Assembly: GCA_031216915.1 (NCBI GenBank)
Contig: CM062293.1
Location: 153,272,285 to 153,336,284 of the forward strand
DNA length: 64,000 nucleotides
Source of the DNA: Pictodentalium vernedei
Taxonomy: Eukaryota > Mollusca > Scaphopoda > Dentaliida > Dentaliidae
Direction: 5' to 3'
Positions 57,817-64,000 of this stretch are shown piece after piece. Under the pieces are notes generated by a model. That model searched no databases. It was not told where the DNA came from and saw only the letters and a program-made list of their open reading frames with translations. Both the position numbers and the translations under genes were made by a program. Each line of letters opens with the position of its first letter. Position 1 is the first letter of the stretch.

Positions 57817-58116
57817 TTAAAGGTTCAGCAATTTCAATTTTTTTTCTTTCAGAAGCTTAGTGGATAAATTATCACAGTCCCTACTAGATTTTTTGTTTAG
57901 ATTCTTGACACATATTATTATTTCGTGTGTGGTAGTTGGCGAAATAAACATGGATTGAGTGCTATTGTGATTTAGATAATCTGTGAAATTTTGGGGTGAA
58001 CCAAGAACTTGCTCACTTAGATTCCGTCCAATGTTGGCAAAAACGTTATTGAAGCCATCTGCAATTTGTGTAGGATCAGTCAGTTCATTGTTGCTTTCTA
58101 TAAAACTAGTCAGCAC
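57817..58116 (-). pseudogene. LINE linker between endonuclease and RT
   Basis: Reads ELTDPTQIADGFNNVFANIG, the family-typical D-x-x-IA-x-x-FN-x-F-x-x-IG motif also present at 6515-6580 in the plus-strand LINE. Frame broken before the reverse transcriptase. Confidence 0.75.
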
Positions 58117-59299
58117 AGGCGAGCTGACGCTTGATTTATTAATAGCCTTTTTAAAAATTCCCCATGATTTTTAAACATTATATTTGTTTTCTGCTAGAGT
58201 CCGAGAGTAGTATTCCCTTTTGCATGCGCGTTTAACTCTATTAAACGTAGCACAAAAGGCTTTATAGCGCTGTGTATTCTGGGTAGAAGGGAATTTCAGT
58301 TTATTTGTTTATAGTTTGTTTTTGTTGATTGACGATTTCAACAAACCATTCGTCATCCAGGGTTCACGTTTTATAATTTTTTTAGGAAGTGGAGTAATTC
58401 TAGTGGGGAAAGCTTGGTCAAAGACGTTTTTGAAGCAATTCAAAAACGTATTATATGCATCGTCCGGGTCGTTCGTATTACAAACACGTATAAAGTTGCA
58501 ATTAGACAGGTTTTTAAAAGTATTAATATTCCGTGCGTCAGATGATCTTTTTAAAGTGTTGGTAGTCTGCAAAAGTCATTTGCTAGTCACGTCAGTGTAG
58601 AATGTGACAGAATGGTCGCTTACGTCTGCAACAATAATTCCTGATATTTTAGGGTTACGGTCGTTGCAAAAGATATGGTAATTTTGTTTTCATTATTTAT
58701 TTTTCCAGTATTTGAGAAAAGGTTGTTAAGAAGAGGTCAATGTCTGCTTTAGGTGCTGTATTAGGCCTATATATGATACCAATAGTGCATTTTTCTTTGT
58801 CGGTTATTTATATGAATAGAGACTCAAATACACGTGGAATGAAAGTGGTCAGGTCGTGGCGAACTTTGTATGAAGTGTCTTCGGTAATGAACATCCCCAC
58901 ACCTCCTCTACCGTCATCAGAGCTTGGGCGCTGTCTGGTAATTAAAGGGTGGCAACCTTCAAGTTCGTAACCATTTTTTTCTTTTATATTAAAAATTTCT
59001 GTTAGTCCTATTGTATCAAAGTAATTGGAATCGCGTTGAAGATCACAAAGGTTTTTCAATTTTTCTCAGTAGGCGTTCAGACTTCGACAATTTAGGTTAA
59101 ATAGGGAGAAGGACTTGTTTTCCTTGGAGACTATGTTATGAAAATCTGCCTATGTATAGTATTCACACTTATGGTCATCGATGGAAAGAATTGGATTGGG
59201 GTCCGCGTCTGTATTACTGGAAATTATGCTGTTATACGTATTTATAAAGCCATATTTTTCATGGTTCTGTATCTCGCCAAGAGTAATGACGTTAGCCAT

Positions 59300-59822
59300 G
59301 ATCACAGTTAATGGTAATTACTTTGAGCCCAATGTACTGGATTGAAATATTGCTTGAATGAATCATTTTGTCATGAAAAGTCTTAAAAAGATATGGAAAT
59401 CTGTTGTGAAGAGAGAAAGTAAAAAGATACAAAGGTGTAAACAAGTACAAATACATACAGTGCAGCGGGGCACTGTGCATAAATGTGGTAAAGGTGAAGC
59501 TGTTTTTGCTAGGTGTAGTTGGCTAGGCAAAAATCCTGGTTACCCACTGCTCGTTACAAACTCTCGATTAAACCGTTTCAGAACTGGTGGTGGTGTTCTT
59601 CAGGGGGTTGTGCTGGGGGTACTGTGGGTGTCTGGTCAATGCAAAAAATCAACTTTCAACAGATTATACGAAGAGTTTGAACAATACTACATTATAACTT
59701 TGGTAGCCCATTGTAGTGTAAACTCCTCTCATCGACACGAGTGACCATCGCATAAACATGCATGTGGTGCGGTCACTTTTCAAAAAAAGAAGAATAATTC
59801 ACCCCAGACTGTCAGATAATCC
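59300..59822. other. Unassigned; possible LINE 5' region
   Basis: Sequence upstream of the LINE start codon. A 128-codon plus-strand frame (59358-59744) has no recognisable domain. Confidence 0.35.
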
Positions 59823-60189
59823 TTGGCTGAAAAACATTCAGGCGAGTGATTGTCATTTCATCCTACACTTACTTATCGACTTCACAATGTTGAAGTGAAA
59901 AGAAACATATAGTATAATCCGAGTGGCGCAGTTGATTGCGTCATCGTTCGTAAACCTAAGGGGCGTGAGTTCGAATTACACTTACGCCAACTAAAACAAT
60001 AATAACACTAAACAACCAAACAAATAATAATAAAATGTACTAAATTGAAAACATGTGGGTGCGGTGGTGAAATAAAAACAGAGGTACTAATACAACAGTG
60101 TCAGAGAAGAGTAAAGGTCGAACTAAATATTATAAAATTTCCATTTTTGATGTTTTGACCATTTAATCCATTTTTTTTTATTCCAACTT

Positions 60190-60475
60190 TCCACGTTGAT
60201 ATCTGTATCATTCATCTTTAATCCTCTCTGAAGACGGTATTATTTTTGCCGTTTAATGTTCAGAATTTATGCATGCTTCAAATTACAAAAAAAACCTCTA
60301 TTCTTGCCTGTGTTCAATGGTGCAGTGGATCAAAGTGGTGTGTTTGTCACCGATGTGATCTGTGACAACGTAGGTTCAAATCCGACAGGACGTTTCTTTC
60401 AGCTGAGAAACATTTTTTTTCTTTTAATAAAAGAGTTCTTCACCTGAAAAAAAGAAAGATAGAAATAGGGACTTT
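60190..60475 (+). mobile_element. tRNA-like SINE unit A1
   Basis: A shared leader (TTCCACGTTGATATCTGTAT), then GGTGCAGTGGATCAAAGTGG as A-box-like and GTAGGTTCAAATCCGAC as B-box-like, ending AAAGAGTTCTTCACCTG. The unit recurs directly downstream. Confidence 0.65.
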
Positions 60476-60745
60476 CCACGCTGATATTTGTACCATTCAT
60501 ATTTATTCATCTCTGATGGCGGTATCATTTTAGCCGTTCAATGTTCAGATATTGTGTATGCTTCAAACTACAAAAGCCCTGTTTTTGCACATGTTCATTG
60601 GCGTAGTGGATCACAGCGATGTGTTTGTCGCTGCTCTGATCTCTGCACATGTCGACATTGGTTCAAATCTGAAAGGGCAATTTTTTTCAGATGAACATGT
60701 TTTTTTTTAAAAAAGTTCTTCAACTAAAAAAGAAAGACGGAAACA
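60476..60745 (+). mobile_element. tRNA-like SINE unit A2
   Basis: Second tandem unit: TGGCGTAGTGGATCACAGCG as A-box-like, CATTGGTTCAAATCTGAA as B-box-like, ending AAAGTTCTTCAACTAAAAAA. Confidence 0.62.
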
Positions 60746-61312
60746 CCGGACTTGTGAAAATTCATCAAAGACAAAGAAAGACTTAAAGAAAATACACTCG
60801 ATTATAGGTTCTCTGTCAACAACAGTATATTATATTTTTTTAACTTTCTGCCTTTAGAAATAGGGCATCGATCACAAAACCCGAAACGAAAGTTGGTGTT
60901 TGATAGGGTAGCTGTTTGGAGCGTTGAACTGATGACTTGTGGACAAGAGAGCAAACTCCGATAAATTGGCCAACAGTGTTTTTCTTTTCTCATAAGACTT
61001 TAGGCTCTTCGTGAATTCGTCAGGCATAGAAATACAAGTGAAGACAACCCACTGCATTAGTTTCTATTCAGTTCTACTCAACGTCAAAGTTTCAATGTCC
61101 ATATCATATACCAGTGACATGAATCTCAACCAAATAAATTTGCGTACAGGTTTCTTGTTTTTATCTGCCCCTTTCGTGCAAAACCAATAGACTGAGGAAT
61201 GGGCAATATCAGGAAACAGTCTATGAATTCTCGTCCAGGTTCATTTACTTTCGTAATGTTGAATTTCCGAACCTCCCAATGAATCTCAATTCTGTTAGTT
61301 GATTTATGACCA

Positions 61313-61503
61313 TTAACCCTTTGAACTCGAGCGGCCACTTTTTCGGCCGAGAAACAAAATATGCCATACTTCTATTTAGTAGGATGGCTGCTGAGATAAA
61401 GTGTGAGATATAACAATTAATATTTTCAGTGTGCAGCCTTGGGGTCTTGCAATTGCTCCCACTGAACTGTCATGGACGATACTATCAGCGTTCAAAGGGT
61501 TAA
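61313..61503. mobile_element. TTAA-bounded MITE, family C
   Basis: Starts TTAACCCTTTGAACTCGAGC and ends CAGCGTTCAAAGGGTTAA. It sits between the two copies of the 1.3-kb duplication. Related to 39014-39177. Confidence 0.85.
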
Positions 61504-62097
61504 ACACAAACGCGTTCGTGTTGTTTCAGTGGCCAGGGGGTTTCATTGTTTGTAACCTTTTCCACTAACTGTCGTGAACTTCGGCAAACAGTTGCTATGA
61601 GTTCGCGTCCCCTCCAGGTGGACTTCCATTTGATTATAAGTCACGAATGCTTTAAACTCTGTCTAAGGCATTGATAAGTTGTTCCGATATCATAACTGAA
61701 TAACTAAAAACTACTCTCGAACAGCCATTCATCAATTGGCTAAAAAACATTCAGGCGAGTGATTATCTTTTCATCCTACACTTACTTATTGAATTCACAA
61801 TGTTGAAGTGAAAAGAAACATATAGCATAATCCGCGTGGCGCAGTTAATAGTGTCGTGGTTCGTAAACCTGATGGTAGAGAGTTCGATCCACACTTGCGC
61901 CAACTAAACAAACACAGATAAAAAAAAACAACTAAACAAACAATAATAAAACGTACTAAACTGAAAACACGTGGTTGAGATGATAAAATAAAAACAATGG
62001 TACTAATACAATAGTGTCAGAGAAAAGTAAAAGTCGAACTAAATATTATAAAATTTTCATTCTTCATTTTGACCATTTGACTAATTTTTAATTTGAA

Positions 62098-62385
62098 CTT
62101 TCCATGGTGATATTTGTATCATTCATCTTTATTCCTCTCTGATGACGGTATTATTTTCGCCGTTCTGTGTTCAGAAATTATATATGCTTCAAATTACAGA
62201 AAGCTCCATTCTTACTAGTGTTTAATGGCGCAGTGCATCGAAGAGATGTGTTTGTCGTTACTGTGATATGTGACGACGTAGGTTCAAAACCAATAGGACA
62301 TTTCTTTCAGATGAACAATATATATTTTTGTTTAAAAAAAAAAAAAGAGTTCTTCACCTAAAAAGACGGAAAGATGAAAACGTGG
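62098..62385 (+). mobile_element. tRNA-like SINE unit B1
   Basis: TTCCATGGTGATATTTGTAT leader, TGGCGCAGTGCATCGAAGAG, then GTAGGTTCAAAACCAATAGG, ending GAGTTCTTCACCTAAAAAGA. Confidence 0.62.
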
Positions 62386-62690
62386 ACTTTCCACGTTGAT
62401 ATCTGTATCATTCATCTTTATTCCTCTCTGATGGCGGTATTAGTTTAGCCGTTCAATGTTCAGACGGTATGCTTCAAATTACAAAAAGGTCTCTTCTTGC
62501 CTGTGTTCAGTGGCACAGTGGATCAAAGCGATGTGTTAGACGCTGCTATGATATCTATCGACCTTGGTTCAAATCTATCAGGACTTTTTTCAGAGGAACA
62601 ACAAATTTTTTAATTTTTTTTTTTTTTGTTTGTTTTTTTTGGGGGGGGGGGGAGGTCTTCACCTTAAAAAAAAAAGATAGAAACACCGAC
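62386..62690 (+). mobile_element. tRNA-like SINE unit B2
   Basis: TTCCACGTTGATATCTGTAT leader, TGGCACAGTGGATCAAAGCG, then TTGGTTCAAATCTATCAGG; its tail has T-rich and G-rich runs near 62608-62654. Confidence 0.62.
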
Positions 62691-63067
62691 TTGTGAAAAT
62701 TCATCAAAGATAAAGACACACTTAAAGCAAATACACTCGATTATAGGTTCTCTGTCAACAACAGCATATTTTATTTTTTTAACGTTCAAACTTTAGAAAT
62801 AGGACATGCCTCGAACACAATACCCGAAACGAAAGTTGGTATTTGATGAAGCTGTTTAGAGCAGTGAACTTATGACTTGTGGGCAAGAGATCAAGCCCCG
62901 ATTAAATGGCCAACAGTGTTTTTGTTTTCTCATAAGACTTCAGGCTTTTCAGGAATTCGTCAGGCATAGAAATACACCTGAAGACAAACCCTTGCATTAT
63001 TTTCTATTTGATGCTACCCAACGTCAATGTTTCGATGTCCTTATCATGTGCCAGTATGACTTGAATC

Positions 63068-63210
63068 TTAAGGGGCTATAAGTAAGGAGTTTACTTTGAA
63101 ATTCCCAAGTCTGATATTCCATAAATTAAATGTACGAAAATTATCCATCAAAAGGAAGGCTATGATGTATAGAATACGAAAAACATAGGTAATCAACTCA
63201 CAGTTGGCCG
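63068..63210. mobile_element. Half of a family E fold-back element
   Basis: TTAAGGGGCTATAAGTAAGG, TCTGATATTCC, then ATAGAATACGAAAAACATAG match the left half of 30108-30461. The right half is missing. Confidence 0.7.
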
Positions 63211-63477
63211 CGGGCGCCAAAGAGTATCGTTCAAGTTTTGTTTCGCACCCTAAAATATCGTCTTCTGGTGTTAATAATAGGGAACTAGCTGTGTCCAAGT
63301 ACTTCTTTGAGAGTTGTTGCTCTTTTGGAGTTAGGTAGCGGAGGATTGGCCACCCCATGGCGTTGCACTTGTTTCTATGTGAACACAAGTTAAGCAACAG
63401 ACCCTTCATATTCGAACCATATCCCACGATATTCGAAATTGTAACACCAATAGGTCTAAAAGTGAACCAGCTCGACT
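63211..63477 (-). CDS. Unrecognised minus-strand open frame, possible exon
   Basis: Within a 150-codon frame, the part from about 63470 to 63211 reads TISNIVGYGSNMKGLLLNLC, then WPILRYLTPKEQQLSKKYLD and LLTPEDDILGCETKLERYSL. It has an ordinary amino-acid mix unlike the flanking repeats, which would suit a coding exon or a captured piece of a gene. It is bounded on one side by a fold-back half-element and on the other by a hairpin. No family recognised. Confidence 0.25.
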
Positions 63478-63564
63478 CAGCTGATCTGCCCCCCTCTCCC
63501 CATAGATTGTGGGACAACACAATCTATGGGAAGAGCGGGGGGGGGGGGGGGGGCAGATCAGCTG
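63478..63564. mobile_element. Hairpin with poly-C/poly-G stem
   Basis: CAGCTGATCTGCCCCCCTCT pairs with a right arm ending GGGGCAGATCAGCTG; inner CCCATAGATTGTG/CACAATCTATGGG, loop GGACAA. The G run has grown longer than its C partner. Confidence 0.85.
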
Positions 63565-64000
63565 CCCGTACTTGGGGCTCCAAATTTTCAACGACTTGAA
63601 ATGGAGTACACACATAAACAATGTTTGTAAGAAAGCCAATGCAACCTTAGGCTTTCTCGGGAGAAACCTACGGAACATCTCTGAACCATGCCGGAAAACT
63701 GCATATATATCCCTCGTTCGATCTACAATGGAATATGGTGCTACCATCTGGAACCCATACCTTAAAAGGGGATATTGATAAACTAGAAAAAAATCCAACA
63801 CCGAGCAATCGGGTTCATCAAGAAAGACTACAGGAGCAGAGAACCGGGATCAATCTCGCGGATGCTAAAAGAACTAGAATTCGAGACGCTGGAGAAACGA
63901 AGATCCGGTCTACGTCTGATCCTGATGTACAAGGTGGTTGAGGGGTTGGTGTCGGCATTGCCAGCGCGCCATTTCGTGAAATTCGCCAGACCGAAAGAAC
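63565..64000 (+). mobile_element. LINE C-terminal region, truncated by window end
   Basis: Reads YLGLQIFNDLKWSTHINNVC, KKANATLGFLGRNLRNISEP, CRKTAYISLVRSTMEYGATI and WNPYLK, then after a frameshift near 63770 IDKLEK and later LRLILMYKVVEGLVSALPAR. This is the post-RT region of another non-LTR family, distinct from the LINE at 5335. Partial at the right edge. Confidence 0.85.

Larger units (their letters stand above)
55860..59299 (-). mobile_element. Nearly full-length CR1/Jockey-like LINE, minus strand
   Basis: ORF start at 59299 (MANVITLGEIQNHEKYGF), the motif NCRSL near 59090, endonuclease 59059-58740 (DDGRGG, YRP region), linker (PWMTNGLLKSSINKNKL, 58309), reverse transcriptase 57768-56686, C-terminus 56639-56337, 3' UTR, and an ATTC-repeat tail (GAAT on plus) at about 55884-55931. 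Stops and frameshifts break the endonuclease part. Confidence 0.85.
59823..61124 (+). repeat. 1.3-kb duplicated segment, copy A, with tRNA-like units
   Basis: Matches 61737-63073 through its length (shared starts AAAAACATTCAGGCGAGTGA, AGTGAAAAGAAACATATAG, GTCAACAACAG). Inside are a tRNA-like sequence at about 59934-59990 (GTGGCGCAGTTGATTGCG, then GAGTTCGAATT) and two copies of a ~280-bp unit with another tRNA-like head. Confidence 0.85.
61737..63073 (+). repeat. 1.3-kb duplicated segment, copy B
   Basis: Partner of 59823-61124 in direct orientation, diverged by many substitutions and small indels. tRNA-like sequence at about 61847-61901 (GCGTGGCGCAGTTAATAGTG, GAGTTCGATCC) and two ~290-bp units. 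Confidence 0.85.

Noticed and set aside
59934-59990. A functional tRNA gene
   Set aside because: A- and B-box-like sequences are present, but I could not draw a good acceptor stem and the sequence is repeated with divergence in copy B. A SINE or tRNA-derived repeat is more likely. A tRNAscan run would decide.

Overview
This is an AT-rich, intron-rich, repeat-dense piece of animal nuclear DNA. One protein-coding gene can be read with confidence: a plus-strand organic anion transporting polypeptide (OATP/SLCO family) gene whose last eight coding exons lie between 22863 and 49173. The rest is intron or intergenic DNA filled with old transposable elements. The tRNA-derived SINEs with A/T-rich tails, the CR1/Jockey-like LINEs with ATTC tails, the Tc1-like element and the many fold-back MITEs suggest a marine lophotrochozoan, most likely a mollusc. 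That placement is inference, because no gene here fixes the species.

Layout. 1-5334: no convincing gene; one truncated SINE, one fold-back MITE and a three-unit tandem repeat. 5335-9342: a decayed but nearly full-length LINE on the plus strand. 9343-10702: a very long compound microsatellite. 10703-13480: a second, more broken LINE on the minus strand. 13481-22862: TTAA-bounded MITEs, tandem repeats, hairpin elements and a possible signal-peptide exon; no 5' exon of the transporter was identified. 22863-49173: the transporter. 49174-55860: 3' flank with more MITEs and low-complexity DNA. 55860-59299: a nearly full-length minus-strand LINE with a damaged catalytic motif. 59823-63073: a 1.3-kb segment present twice, each copy holding three tRNA-like sequences. 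63068-64000: half of a fold-back element, a hairpin and the C-terminal part of another LINE running off the window.

The transporter exons join in frame and give about 670 residues, the usual length for the family. They carry the signature around RWIGAWW, the Kazal-like cysteine-rich extracellular loop and the conserved C-terminal segment. The initiating exon is missing.

The most notable signal is the number of long hairpin (fold-back) elements. Several look modular: stems differ while flanks, apex or core are shared, and one copy carries a second hairpin exactly at the apex of the first. I see no new gene system. The fold-back elements and two local duplications that preserve empty insertion sites are the parts most worth checking.
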